From positions 310,001 through 374,000 of the forward strand of contig CAJQUW010000578.1 of the NCBI GenBank assembly GCA_907163375.1: 64,000 bases of DNA. The letters run 5' to 3'. The first letter of the stretch is position 1; the number at the start of each line of letters is the position of its first letter. Both the position numbers and the translations under genes were made by a program. Source of the DNA: Prostheceraeus crozeri. Taxonomy: Eukaryota > Platyhelminthes > Polycladida > Euryleptidae. The notes below the pieces were generated by a model. That model saw only the letters and a program-made list of their open reading frames with translations, made no database searches and was not told the origin of the DNA. Of the stretch, positions 50,197 to 63,149 are shown piece after piece.

Positions 50197-53100
50197 CTGG
50201 GACAGGACGAAGCAAAATTAGTACATAACACCTATTTATTGATATTCATTGTTGGTATGAAACAAAAGATCAACTAATACAATCATCGGTTTCTTACTGA
50301 TCACTAGAACAGTTGAGGTATTCAAACATTCACCAGTCACTGTAGGATAATGCCTATTACTTCCAATTACAGTGTAACCGCATTGGTCCGTCATAATAGA
50401 ACGATAGCATCTTGTAATAATACTCTTGTGTCATGAGTCAATGTCAATGAATTATAATAACATGTTTAAGATGATAAAGCTGAAGCACGGACTTCAACGA
50501 TAGACATTTGGAGCACGGATGCAGCTGCATTTGCAATTAGGTGCTTCATTTGCTTCTTTTGGCTGCATTTTATATTGTGTCAGAGATGTTTAAAAATGTA
50601 CGTTTTCCTTGTCTATTCGATTCGCCACATCTAGACCCGTCAAAAACTGTGAGTTCACAAAGAGGACAAAATAACTGAGTCGAAATATTCAATTATAAAT
50701 AACTGGAATCATTAAGATAGTTGAGTTGTCATTATATGTCATGTCGTGGTTCACCGCATGCAGTGCTCTAATGAGCGCACTTTAGAGGTTGTTGCTCTGA
50801 TGGGTGTAATGATATTCCATCTGAAATGTGATCATCGGATACATATTGTACTTCCTAGACGAAGCTGACAGACTTCTACATTGAATTGCATTTTGAGATT
50901 TCATGATTTTGTGTAGCGATTTCCGACACTTTCCGTATATCAATTGTTTCTGTGTTCTTTATACTTTTTTTAGGTTAGAGCGAACTATAAATACACCAAA
51001 TAGAAATAGGATAATGCTGGGAATTAATCATAAGTTTTGCAACTGACTTTCATTTGAGCAGTAGTTGTTAGCAAAGTACAACTCAGCTTAACTTGCATGT
51101 TCTGAGAGCTAGACTTGGACTAGTAAGAGAGCAATCTAAGACTTTGTTTGCAAACGTAATAAAACTTCAAAATGCTAGACAAAATAATGTCTCAACTGAA
51201 GGAGATGCCTGATAGCATTTCAACGATTGCAAGTAAATTTCGCGGAAATTGTGATAATTGCAACAGAAAATAATTGAAGAATTAATGGAAACATTTGCTG
51301 ACCGACGTACCTTGCATGCATTCATAATCAACGATCAAAGTGTCCAAATTTTATTTACATTCAGATTATTATCTTATTATAATTATTATGTCAATATCTT
51401 AGCAATACACGCTAATTTTGGAACGCGTTGAATGATGATCAGATTAATGCACCCTCTTCACGTTTTGGAACCCTTAAGTCTGAGTCTGCTTAAAAAGTTA
51501 GATACTTGGAACTAGGGGAGAGGACGAGCCTACCGGAGTTATCCTTCAGCAGATGATGAAAGGCAAAGAAGAAAAATGAAGAGTTAAGGTGGCAATCATA
51601 AAGTGTCTGATTGACGTAAGCAATCAAGACATTAAATGATCTCTTTCCCATGTAGGCAGTGAGCGTCTGCTATTCAATTGTTCTTATTTGCACAACAAAG
51701 CTTGCGTAGAATAAAATACGAAGCCAAGAATGTTCTCATCCCCTTAATAGTAAATTCGAAAAATTAGTTAGATGGCAATAGTAAGTTCCAAAAGAGAATG
51801 AATGATAAATGTATGAGCGTTAACTGTGACTTTCACAAATTAAGATTTAACGACAAATAATCAAGCGACATTAAAGTTTACAAGTTCTTGAGTTTCACAT
51901 CCACAAATCGAAGCAAAATTTCTCATGCCCATTGTTCATTCCTCCTAGTGAAAATGTGATCACTGTCGTGATAACATTTTCCCTTAATTTTACAAATTAT
52001 TCAGACCTTTGCGAGTATCAATAAAAACCTCGACAGACTTTGAACTGCAATGAACTTCGACTGACTTGACAGTCGTGATAATTGTATCGTATACTGAGTA
52101 AAGTTTTGTGGCTTCTTGTCAGGAGAGTCGTCAGGTTTCATGAAGGTTTATCATGTTTGAGATGAAGCATGATTTCAATAAGTTCAAGTCGTCATTTTCC
52201 ATTGTTTTTAAAAAGAGCTACTAATTAATTAGAATCTTTTGTACGCGTATTGGTATATCGCCGTTCATTACAGAGTCATAATCGCCATACATATGCAATT
52301 CGCTCTAGACAGGATGAAGAGATGTAAGCGCTATTACTCAACTTTCCAAGAAAGCAAAATGAAAACCTTAATCTTTAATGCAAGTCCTTCGAATCAAATT
52401 GGATAGAAAACAAAATTCATTACTTTCAGGAGCCTGACTTTTCCGTTTCTTAAGCCATAAAAGAAAGATTTACATGTGCAAATGTTTGTAGGGATCAAAA
52501 TACGTAGAAAGAATATTTTCGCAAAAATGTCATTTAAATCCCTTCATCCTTTTTTGAGTTGTAACCGGGCCTACTCTTCAGGTTGCATACATCTCCTTCG
52601 TGAGCTATACGGTCGTAAAATCCCTTTAAGTGGATGTCATCCATGGTACCCCGACAGAGTTTGATTCAGGATCTCCCTCGGCCCCCCTCTAATAAAACCA
52701 AATTAGAATGAAAATGTAAGACGAACATTATTTCACTTATATTTTGATGAAGCTTCATTACCACTTACCAGTTTCCTAGGTCCGAGGTCCATCCAGGGCC
52801 GTGCGAGTTTCCCATTTACAGGCCCCAGCCCAGCCCGATTTCAACGCTGATCATATCAGGGACGAATTACAAACGTAAAATGGTCTCAAACATCTATAGT
52901 AAGCCATCTTCACGTGATAAAGATCATATTTACAACTTGCATAAACTTGATGAAATGAGGTTAATGACGAAAATATCCATGGCACCTTGGCTAGTCTTGA
53001 GATAATTCGTCGAATGAGTTTCAATAATCAGGTAGAAACTTGTTTGAATAGTACTTTCTTAATTCAACATGACTTAACGCATTATACCACGCTTAAAATA

Positions 53101-53387
53101 TTGAATTGAACATAGTAACCTCATGGCTGTAGGAATGATTGACAATTAAAGAATAGGTTCAAATGATTTTTTTGATTTAGGAGAAGCAACAATTTAGAGT
53201 ATCTATCAGGCCAATATGACAAAAACAATATTTCTACCGTAAACTTGCGTAAGCCCACGGTGATTAATTTTGTGATGAAGCTAGTGACTTAGTTTGAATG
53301 ATCAGTCAAAATTAATTACAAATCAAAACTATTTCTGAAAATAGATTAGTCGATGAAATATTGTATCCAGTTTGGTATGTCATGATT
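50197..53387. other. Intron or intergenic DNA, nothing recognised
   Basis: AT-rich. A GC-richer spot at 52770-52850 (CCAGGGCCGTGCGAGTTTCC, GGCCCCAGCCCAGCCCG) may be a transposon end, but I could not pair it. No exon of the death-domain gene recognised. Confidence 0.4.
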
Positions 53388-53490
53388 GAGTTAGACAAGT
53401 TCCGTTAGACGAATGTCTGAGAAGACGAGAAAAATCGCACAGTTCAGCGGATGTGGAGAAATAGACGCTGAACGGAGTAAGTAATGTAAA
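53388..53490 (+). mobile_element. Short LINE 3' tail
   Basis: About 100 bases ending CAGCGGATGTGGAGAAATAG, ACGCTGAACGGAGTAAGTAA. This is the same 3' tail as at 22060-22092 and 32707-32735 (GGTGGAGAAAAGGACRCTAA, ACGGATAAG). Too short to carry a readable protein. Confidence 0.5.
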
Positions 53491-54090
53491 ATCTTGAATA
53501 TCACAGAAATCAGTGATTTGTGTCATGGAGGCTCTGGAATACAATTGATGGATACATATCTAAATGCAATAATTCAGTAATAAGTTGCGACTGATGAGAC
53601 CATAAAAATATTTGTGTAGATCTATGCTAATAAGAACAGTATAGACAAATGACACTGGAAAATTTTGAAATTGTTATCAATAAAGTTTTGTTCCATATAA
53701 ATCTTACCCGCTGACCTCTGCGACATGAAGATTCGAAAACTGAACCAAGTGTTACTTAACATTATGCCGGAATATAATCTCCCAACATTCCATGGAATAA
53801 ACGAACCAACACCAAATTAATTACAACGTGAATGAAACAAAGGATCAGAATAACTTGAAACAATTAACTTGATGTCGATTGAATAGCACTTACAATTGAT
53901 GCGAGATATCTGGAGGACCCCTGTAGCCAAGGAGCACAAAATGAACAGTAGTAATCAGTTATAAATTTTTGAAGTATTTGCTAACATTAATGCGCTAAAT
54001 AACTGCGTATCTTTCTCGAAATTCACCAACGCTCTTGCACTAAGAGGGTGGTAATGACTACTCCTTTGGTGAGCAGTGCGAAATGACTCT

Positions 54091-54354
54091 CTATCTGAGG
54101 AACTCCTTCTGTGCAACTTTCTACTTCAGAGGCCCCTTCTCTGCGACTTTCCATCTGAAGGGTCTCTTCTCGACCTGATCTTGTCTGAAGGAGCCCCTTC
54201 CCCTCTTCTGAATGAGGAACCACTTCTTTACGACTTTCTAGCTGAGGAACCCCTTCCTCTAGGACTTTCTACCAGAGTGGCCCTTTTCCAATTCATTACG
54301 TCTTAGAGACTCCCTTTCTACCACTTTCTATCGGAGGGGACCCATCATCATTTT
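54091..54354. repeat. 30-bp minisatellite, about nine units
   Basis: Units of about 30 bp run CTRTCTGAGGAACYCCTTCT plus CTACGACTTT, with substitutions and small length changes, starting near 54091, 54121, 54151, 54183, 54208, 54238, 54269, 54299 and 54328. Because the unit is a multiple of three, frames stay open on both strands. The plus strand gives a 10-residue repeat like LLCDFLSEEP, the minus strand one like ESRREGVPQM. Neither has a start, splice site or domain to suggest a real gene. Confidence 0.75.
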
Positions 54355-54577
54355 CTATGGACATTTTTTATTACGGACTCCTGTCTGAGGGTGTGCTGTT
54401 TCTATATGAGCATTGCACTATTTGCACACAGCATGTTACATAACTTTTTCATCAAAGAAAAGGGAAACATTCAAAGAAAAGATAGAGGGAATTGTACATG
54501 AATTTAATATTTAATTGAATAAAATATTTCATACGTGTTCTCATTTTAAATGATAAGACACTAAAAGAAATTTAATC

Positions 54578-55735
54578 CTTTAACGGCTGAACACGAGTTA
54601 ACTCGCATCGGTAGGAAGGAAAAATATCAGTTGGCGCTGCATTCAGCAGTTGTCCTTCAGAAACTCAGCCCGAGTTAACTCACATCGGTAGGACTGGCAG
54701 ATCCTTTCAACTGTTCAGTTCACGAATGCCTAGTTAACTCGTTTTTAGCATGAAATAACTTAATTGCGCACTTTTGATAGTTCTACAATGTAATTAATGT
54801 AAATCCGTATTCATTATTACGGGATAAATGCGACCTACTACACTGAAAATATATCTCATGAATTCCCTTTTGAGAACGAATAGAAGTTAGTAAAATTTTG
54901 TCGAATCAAGTCATAGCCCATCTGTGTTACATGATACTTTTCGAAATTCAAAGATAACCTTCAAAGTGAAGTTTCGGATAACGAAATGCCATAAATAGAA
55001 TGCAGCATATGCATTACAAATTTGATTACAAATTAGAATGACCTACATCATTTGCCCAAATAATTCAAATTGTCCTTGAGTCATGTCGTGCACGAGTAGC
55101 TTCAGATCGCGCCTAAACGACCCAATGTCGAGCGGGTAGCTTATGCTGCTTTACAGCAATATTAAAAATATGATGAGGCTGAAGGGGAAGTACTCGTAGA
55201 TTTCGATGATCTGGTGATTGGAGAAGATGTTTATTGAGCATTTGTATCACTGTTAGGCAGAATTCAATGTCCCACTTTCTGTTGAATCGAGCTTACGTCA
55301 ACGCCATGCGATTCGAGATTTGAGAAAGAATTTAGATAACTCCACTGATTCGCACGATCCTTTCATGCATCTGATTTACTCTTTATCTAGATTTAAGTAG
55401 CATAATATTGCTCAGGATTTTAACAAAATTATGGTTAGTGCTCCGATTATACGCAATGATGATGTACAATCGACATCAGGTTTTTTATTAAATTTCTCTG
55501 AAAAGAGTGTATGTGATGCATTAAATTCAGCATCTCGAAATTATTGGGTATTTCCATGTTTAGCCAAAACTCATCAGAGACACAGAGACAGTTACCTAAA
55601 TTAGTTCAGTAACTGCGCACAAATCAGGGCGACGAGTTTACTCTGGTTCAGTTTCTCATTGTATTGCCACCTACAACGTCCCAGTGATATTGTCTTACTG
55701 TCTCAATACGAGTCAACTCGCTCGGGCTCAAAATT
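54578..55735. repeat. Cluster of CGAGTTAACTCG palindromes, possible piggyBac-like element
   Basis: At 54592-54616 and 54669-54693 a 25-bp phrase recurs 77 bp apart: CACGAGTTAACTCGCATCGG TAGGA and CCCGAGTTAACTCACATCGG TAGGA. A third core, CTAGTTAACTCG, lies at 54730-54741. A fourth, ACGAGTCAACTCG at about 55709-55721, is followed by CTCGGGC. The core is a perfect 12-bp palindrome containing TTAA. CCTTTAACGGCTGAACACGA just before the first copy resembles the ends of TTAA-targeted (piggyBac-type) elements. No transposase is readable between, though 55480-55560 is open on the plus strand. The outer ends are not fixed. Confidence 0.35.
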
Positions 55736-58700
55736 CTGTAGGTATATAAAGTAAACAGTGTCAATAGGTCACTATCATGCTTTTTGGCTGCGGCCCTGAA
55801 TTTGACTTTTTTCATGGAGATTCGTTGATTCACGAAGTACCAAATTCATCGTCGAAAAACCGTAAACTCGACAAAACCGGATAAATCACGTACCTGTATA
55901 ATAAGACCGATCGATGCTACATATCTACCTCAACTGAGACATGTTTCACAGTTGTCAATCAACTCTCGCAAGTATGACGACAAATACTATTTAGTCTTCA
56001 TGGAAACCATCCCTTTCACACATAAAAAATGATTAATTTTTACCTCAATCATCATCCTAAATCAACAGAGGCAATATGAATTTAGTCAAGTATCTCATTG
56101 TTCTACAGGAATCAAGTATAATGAGGAAGATAGATCCTGGTATTCAACACATCAATAATTTAGCATTCAAACCTTTTGTCATTATGTCACTATTTCGAAT
56201 AAATCTTTTCAAACCCTCAACCAGAGGGAAAATATTTCAACAAAAGAATAGTTACAATGTCAATACATTCAACAGGAAATTGACAAACAATTTATCGACA
56301 CATCTCAACAGTGAAGCTCGACTAGTGCTCAAGTTGTCACTACTGACATTAAAGCGTCTCTACATTTCTCATGCCATTTGCTTGATTAAATTGTGACATG
56401 TTAGAGATACAAAATTCAAAATTGATTTTTTGGAAATATATGAAATTGTCAAAGCACTAAAGTTCATTTGGTACTAACTTGCACTTGCTAGTAAATGTCG
56501 CGATGAAAGAAGATTATATATTCTCTTTAGACATTCAATGAATTAACATAAATTTAACTATACTTCGCTCAACTGCTGCGATGAATAACGCCTGCAATTT
56601 GACAACCATTCAATTACGAAAATTGATTTCGCTGTGTGACGAGCGAAACGTCAACTGCCAAATTTACGTTAATGCACTATTTATAATTAACACACATAGA
56701 TCTGTATGTGAAGAAGCATACACTTACAAATAGTGCTGTACCCGGCATGGCGGTTCTCAGGCCGGTGCACTAAAATTTTGGTCAGGTTGATGCTTTGCAC
56801 CATAGTTTCAATTACTTCTCGTATTCATTCACTTTATGTTATCTCAGTGTAGCATTTTCGTTAGTGTACGCTGTAGAGCATGATTAATCCAACCAGGAGA
56901 TTATTATTGAATTATATTTATCAATTCAATTCAAATTTTAATTTCTATGTCATGAAAAAGAATATTTTTGAAAATCATGACTGCATCATAAAACAGGGTA
57001 TCTGTAGAACTCTCTTGAAAAATTTCCCGGCTTTCCCGGTCAGTCTAGGCTTAGTTTCCCGGCTTTTTGCGGATATTTCGCAAACCCCAATGGTTTCAAA
57101 GAATATAGAATGTTCCTTTAAACGACCTTATGTCCTCAAAGATGTAACTAGTGATTAACTTCCACAAACTAATGTATTTCAATAAAACTCAGATGATGCA
57201 AAAAAAATGTTGACATTCAAGAAAAAAATTTGAGGAAATTTTCAACGAAATTCTTTCAGCAGAATCAGCAACAAGATGAACGTGAAAGGCACATATGTCG
57301 ATACATGGAAGTTCAATTGTTGGAGGAACGGGGACCCTATTAGCCTTGATAGTAGGAGTAATATAAAAAAACAGTTTTTTAATCAGACGAGTGCTTTCGA
57401 ATGGTCAACGACCACCATAATCATGTCTCGTGGAATGATTGTGAGCGAGTTGTCATTTATCCAGCTCTCATTCTTTTTGTGATGAATATTTAGCAATAAT
57501 GCAGAGTAAACCCATTTTAAATGATAATAGACACCGTCAAACATCAACACATAAATATCACCAATTTGTGGAAAACAAGATGAAAAATGAAGACTAACAA
57601 CATTTCCCACAATTCTAGATAACAAATCTCTGATAAACATTTTAGCTCAGCTGTTCGCGATACTAATCATATACTCGTAGCATCATAAACGAAGATCGCT
57701 GGAACATGAAATTTCACAGCTGATTTTGCGATTGAATTTTCATTTAGACAGCAGCTGATGGTTATTTCAGTGATATCATCAACAGGTGAGAAGCGATTTG
57801 GAAAACCATATCCTAGAATAAGTGCCTTATGTTAGGAGCATTAAAGAATAGTAGGACCACTAAAAATCAGATCAGTCTTCAATGCAGCAATTGAAACAGG
57901 AACATAGATGCTTGATGGATAATGGCAACCGATTTGCCGACATCTTTATAGCCATCAACGAATTAACCTGAATTTGGATTACTTGAAATATGCAAATCAC
58001 TGTAGCACATGTCATTTCGGCTGGATACACTACTGACTGAATGGGCTTGCTCTGTGAATATCGAGGACTTTTGATCACTAACAGGCATCTGATTGCTAAC
58101 AGGGGGGGCCTGTCGGAAAATACTCCTAAGGGAACCCATTGCTTAGGGTACGTTTAATAATTACACATTCGCTTCTTTTGGAAAATTTAGCCACATTTGT
58201 CTGATATTACCGAAATTCTGACCCCATTTGATCACAAGCTTTCTTATAATCCAATAGAACTTAAGCAACTACTACACAAGGTTAAAAGTATGTCCCACTT
58301 CCAAGTATATTCTGCAAAAAAAGGCATCGCGAATAATATGCACGTTGTATTGAATGTTGTATGTATCAGAGATGTGATTGCCGTCCAAAGGTTGCTGAAG
58401 AAAAGCTGAATGAAGCGCTGTAATATGCAAAATCTCAGTAAAAGGGGCGCCTTAGAGCTTTATGAATGCGCTATAATACTTAGTGAGGGTTTTACCGAAG
58501 AGTTTCATTAGTAAACTTTAGTGTTTAATGACAGCTTCTCGGGTTTGATGTGGGTGTCGCTGAGAATCAGGAAGGGATACAACTCCCTACCCCAATCTCC
58601 ATACTATTAAAATGCATTTCAGGAATAATGTGGAAATTGCAACTAAACGAGGAGTGCCGAAATGAAGGGAAAATCACATCACTAATATGCACAATGTGCA

Positions 58701-59340
58701 TGTGCACTGTGTGCTTCATGCATTGCCTTCGTATTTCGCATCTTGTACTTTTATTGCCACTTCTGACTGATCATTTGAGGTGCAAATAAAGCAATGATTA
58801 TTACTATTATTGATTAATTGATAATTAAATCTGATCAATCGTAAAATGTTCGTATGATCTTCAAGCTAAGCAGACCAGCTGTGTATCTCTTTCTCTTCCT
58901 GGAGTAAAAAAAGTCCACTGTAGCTTCAACAAAACATTCTTCGCGCTTCCTACACAACGCAAACGTATATTCTTGTTATGCATCTGTCGTTGTGGAGTCA
59001 TCGCATCCATCGATTTCCATCGTCTTCCAGCGATTACCGTCCAAAATTTCTATAGATTTCTTGATGACATAGTTTCTTCCCAACTTGGGTCTCGTCCGAC
59101 AGATATTGAAAGACTTATTCTAATATGAGCCTTGTGGTATTTAATTCATCAACAACATGCTAGAATGAAATGCCAGTAATTTTGCAAGTCTCGATTTGCT
59201 ACACGTTTACGCCGCAGCAGTTCAGTATTATCGGTGAAGTACTGCAGATAGTACGAGTACTACATGTAGTAAAAACACATTTTTTAGGATTACATGTATC
59301 ACTATTTCGCGATTTACATGTGCTAGTATAAGTTGGGTAA
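55736..59340. other. Intergenic or intronic DNA, nothing firm
   Basis: AT-rich. Bases 56980-57070 contain TTTCCCGG three times (AATTTCCCGGCTTTCCCGG, GTTTCCCGGCTTTTTGCGG), a motif seen in transposon termini. Open frames at 56076-56396 and 58197-58409 are lysine- and leucine-rich without recognisable domains. Nothing I can assign. Confidence 0.4.
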
Positions 59341-59640
59341 GGATCAATTAAACATCAGCAGCAACTGTCTGCAAGACTGTCACTTATTCTATATCCTGTT
59401 TAAGTGTTCGAATGATGGTCTTTTTCTGTTCGATAGCATTACTAAGTCCAGTGTTTGCTTTCGACAACTTCACGCGAGAAAGCTTATTGGATTTCAGAAT
59501 TTCTATGAGTTCTGATTTCTCAACTTGAAGTTGCTCCTCCGTCACTTAGTTGGTAATGTTTTAGCTATGTGGAAACTTCATTTTTTACGATTTCTCTTAG
59601 CGCAACCTCTTTCGATTTCCTCTTCTCTTCAAGTACTGCA
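59341..59640 (-). other. Coiled-coil reading frames, possible exon or decayed copy
   Basis: On the minus strand one frame gives SAVLEEKRKSKEVALREIVK. After a change of frame comes TEEQLQVEKSELIEILKSNK, LSRVKLSKANTGLSNAIEQK and KTIIRTLKQDIE, ending in a stop. Regular Leu/Ile spacing with Lys and Glu marks a coiled coil. The frame change and a stop between the two parts argue for decay, unless a very short intron separates them. It may belong with 61660-61810 on the same strand. Family unknown. Confidence 0.3.
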
Positions 59641-60544
59641 CTTAACTATTGAAAACATCTTTTGGCAGAAAGTATCAGGGAATTGGTGATTTTTTGATGT
59701 TCATGAATGCACCTGTCCGAGTAAGAGTCCTTAGATGTGCGCAACGCTACAAGCGTTTCTTTGTCCAGGAAGCCCCTTTACAATTTAGAGTACGATGACC
59801 TTGTTCAGCAAACATCCTGATTCAGAGGCCGCATCACCGCCGGTAAGAGTCAGCATCATTTTGCAAGATTATGTAAACACATGTACTTCGGATTGCCGAA
59901 CCTGTCTCTGTTTTTTGAAGCCTCGTCCCAAGTTTGATCGATTCTCCTTCGTCCTGATGACTCTTCAAAGAGTCATGATCTATCTTCGTGAGCACGCTTA
60001 TCGAGGACTTTCGATCACTTGTGATCGCAATCTCAGAGCAATATAATGATGAATTCTGGGATCGATCAACTTGGTCCAGATTGAAATGATGAGTATTAGA
60101 ATTTATGCAGTTCAAATCGTTTGCTGTCATTGGAAAGACATACCGGCAAGTGGACATCATCCACCGACGTGCAGGATACCAGCCTGGTTTCAACAAAGCT
60201 GGAAAACTATTGACATAAAGAAAATAAATTAGTTTGATTAATTTTGATACGTCAATTTTTTGCAGAAGGATTTCTGATTTCAATCATAGCAATATAATTT
60301 TGATGCTTATCATCAATCCGATGTAAAATTTGTCGCTACAGATTTCCGGGCAGTCACCTTCTACATAGCTGCCCAGAAATGCGACAACCATAGAAAATAG
60401 AATAATCATATATGTAACAATATATCAATCATGCCTAGATTTTGAAAGCATCAATGATCGAGTCGTACAACCGAGGCGGCATAGCGCCCGGGGCTGTAAG
60501 AATAATTGATGCTTGAGAAAGCTAGACATGATTACTAGTCAAGT

Positions 60545-61180
60545 CAAGTTAACTTTATTCATTCATAATAGCAGCGGTGAAAACATTACAAATATAAAAT
60601 GTGAAAAGTAACTAAAATCAATGTAAGTAGGTAACAGAAAATCAGCGGCCATACTTGTTGAACGAATCACCGCAACGACGTGTAAAAGCATGTGGGACAG
60701 TAATGCAAGCACGCTTCCGTACACAATACTTGCTCAATCTTTCTGTAAACATGGAACGCAGTGGATAATCAACATTGGACTCAACCTGTCGGAACAACTT
60801 ATAACAAATGGAATCAACAGTATGAGACAAGTCAGAAAATGGAAAATCACGGAAAAAATACGATGCACGACCTTCAACACATAATAGTCTATTAAAAAGG
60901 TATTTTGGTAAGTTACAGAAATATGGATACGAGTAAGTTAAAATGGAGCGAATATATGAAACATAACAATTGAAAATCACATAGTCGAAAAATTTGCTCT
61001 CTTCAAGTTACGAAGAATCTACATCCTGCAATAGCATTTGGATGTTGCTTTGACTATATGCTCATTCCAAGTAAAACTGTCAGAAAAGATAACGCCAAGT
61101 AAAGCAACATATTTAGCTGTAGGTATGGTGGTGCCACAGCTAGAGATGACATCATTAAAGAAACTATTGTAGTGAATGCG
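60545..61180 (-). mobile_element. CR1/Jockey-type LINE, reverse transcriptase C-terminus and 3' end
   Basis: The minus strand reads TAKYVALLGVIFSDSFTWNE and then HI (the conserved YLG(V/I)...L.W..HI block after the RT active site). In shifted frames follow ILRNLKRANF and the piece 60980-60642: SYIRSILTYSYPYFCNLPKY, LFNRLLCVEGRAS and ACITVPHAFTRRCGDSFNKY, the typical end of a CR1/Jockey-superfamily RT protein. The 3' end on the minus strand is near 60541 (GAATAAAGTTAACTTGACTT). 5'-truncated, with at least two frameshifts. Confidence 0.8.
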
Positions 61181-61659
61181 TGCTGTGATTCATCCACATG
61201 GAGAAGTCTGGAAGTTTCTGGCCACATACATAGACCACTGGTCTTTAATTCAGAGGCCGACTACAGCGACGATTGTTCCAGGCTCTGGGACGTTATCAAT
61301 GAAATAATGACGCATAGAATTCACTGCAATATACATTTAGTTATGACTTATAAATTTCCAGGTAGCAATGAGTTGGAAGTACGTCATTAACCCCGAAAAT
61401 TCATAAATTTCTCTGAGTTATTGAATGGCAGCAATGAACTCGTGAACATGAAATGATATTGAAAACGATCGGGCTACCTTAGCGATCAGTCGCATTATAA
61501 ATAACAGTAATGCGCATCACTTTCTTTGATTAAACCTTTTTGAGCAATGCCGTTTCTTAAAATGAGAAAGGGTGACATCATTAGGAAAGCTTTTTTGATT
61601 GATTGAGAACACAGATATACATAAATTAAATGCATATTGATAGGATTGAAATATTTTAC

Positions 61660-61810
61660 CCTCAATATCTGCATTTTGATATATCTTTTCATTTAGCTGC
61701 TTACGTGCATTACAAATTTCCACGTTCGCTTTCTCATGTTTTCTCTGTAACTGCCGTCGTTCTGCCGATTCAAATATCCGGTAATAATTGGAGTCAGGGA
61801 TAATGCTCAC
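61660..61810 (-). other. Coiled-coil exon candidate
   Basis: The minus-strand frame contains FESAERRQLQRKHEKANVEI and CNARKQLNEKIYQNADIEG. It has a plausible acceptor (ATTTGAATCGGCAG near 61775) and a possible donor (GAGG|GTAAAA near 61660). The charged, Leu-poor helix is typical of long coiled-coil proteins. It could be an upstream exon of a gene with 59341-59640, or even of the death-domain gene, but no junction can be proven from sequence alone. Confidence 0.3.
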
Positions 61811-63149
61811 TCATACATCTGCTGTGTGTATTTTGCAAATCAAATTGAACAGGAGCAGATGCTAGATCTCTTTGGATGGTCTCAGAAGTGTCAATTGTAC
61901 CCTTGAGACTGTTCAAGGAGCCGATGCGCACTGAGGTTTGTCTGATTTTATCGACAAAACACACTAATCACCGACATGAACGGAGAGACGTTGCATTTTC
62001 AGTTTCGGTAAGGACGAAAATTTTCCATGCAAACAGTAGATGACAGATAAGACAAGACCATAAATTCATGAATAAACGTTCGCAATTTTTTTATTTGTCC
62101 TCTAACAATGATCTTTGGTGACGGGGATGCGGTCTGACGGTATTGGTGTCGTGAAAAAATATGAGCACGGCCATGTGACTATTTGTGAATAGCCGATTTT
62201 TCAATTGATAGCACTTAGAGGCACAAGACTGTCATTTATCGCTAGATGACGCATTATATAAGCATTTTATAAACAGAAATTATAACCAGTATTCGAAGGT
62301 CATGAAAGGTTCTAACCAGCTATAAAAGTTCATGAAATCTCAGCCCGAATAATTCTTCAACTTTGCTTATTGCTCAATATGTCATCCATTGTCAGCATGC
62401 TGTGCTAGATATTAAGGTCTGTAGTAAAATCTACACACTATAAATTACCTAATAAGAAGGCTTCAGGAGAAAAGTTTTTAACCTAAAACCCATGCTTTAA
62501 CCTATAACGGTGTTTTAGGAGGGCTGAACCCTGTTTAACTAGGATCTTATAGAAATGTATCTCAACATGCCTACCTTCGAGCGCAAATCTAGAAAGCAAA
62601 CATTATTTGGCGTTTATATCAAACCACCTCAAACAGATTCTGTAGACTTGTTTTCAGTGTCGTCAACGGAAAACTAGATTCCACTAAACACCATTCGCGA
62701 ATGTTGGTCTTCGTTCAATCTGTGCAAATTATGTTGCCTCTTATCGCATTTCGCTGTCCCCGCTTCTATCAACTTCGAACCAATAATAACTCTCATAAAA
62801 TCATAACTGTCAATAAAGGTTATTAACCCTATCCTGATGACAGTTCCGAGTGTGTGAAGATTGCCCCATCTGTGGGGCATTCTAGAATGGCTCTGTGTCT
62901 TGGGTGGGGCAGGGATGAGTAAAAAATTGAAGAATATGGTCTTTCTCTAATACAGGCATTTGCTTTGATGCAGCCTATCACATCCAATCTCTAATCGCTG
63001 ACATTCCAGGAAATGGAGAGATCAATGTGCGGGCATTCGAACGCGCTGGTCGTGTTCGTGAAGCTCTGTGATGTCATTTTGTGATTCTCGATCAGAAAAA
63101 TGGATGATATTCCACTTCAGACCTTGAAGAAAGAATATCTCGAGAAATG

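Noticed and set aside
55079-55560. Patchy open frames that might be a piggyBac-type transposase between the palindrome clusters
   Set aside because: I could not find the catalytic aspartate motifs or any conserved block, so only the palindromes are reported.
59795-60283. Overlapping frames of 83 (plus) and 149 (minus) codons
   Set aside because: Both are open over the same bases and neither shows a recognisable domain or splice signals. Possibly a repeat, but unsupported.
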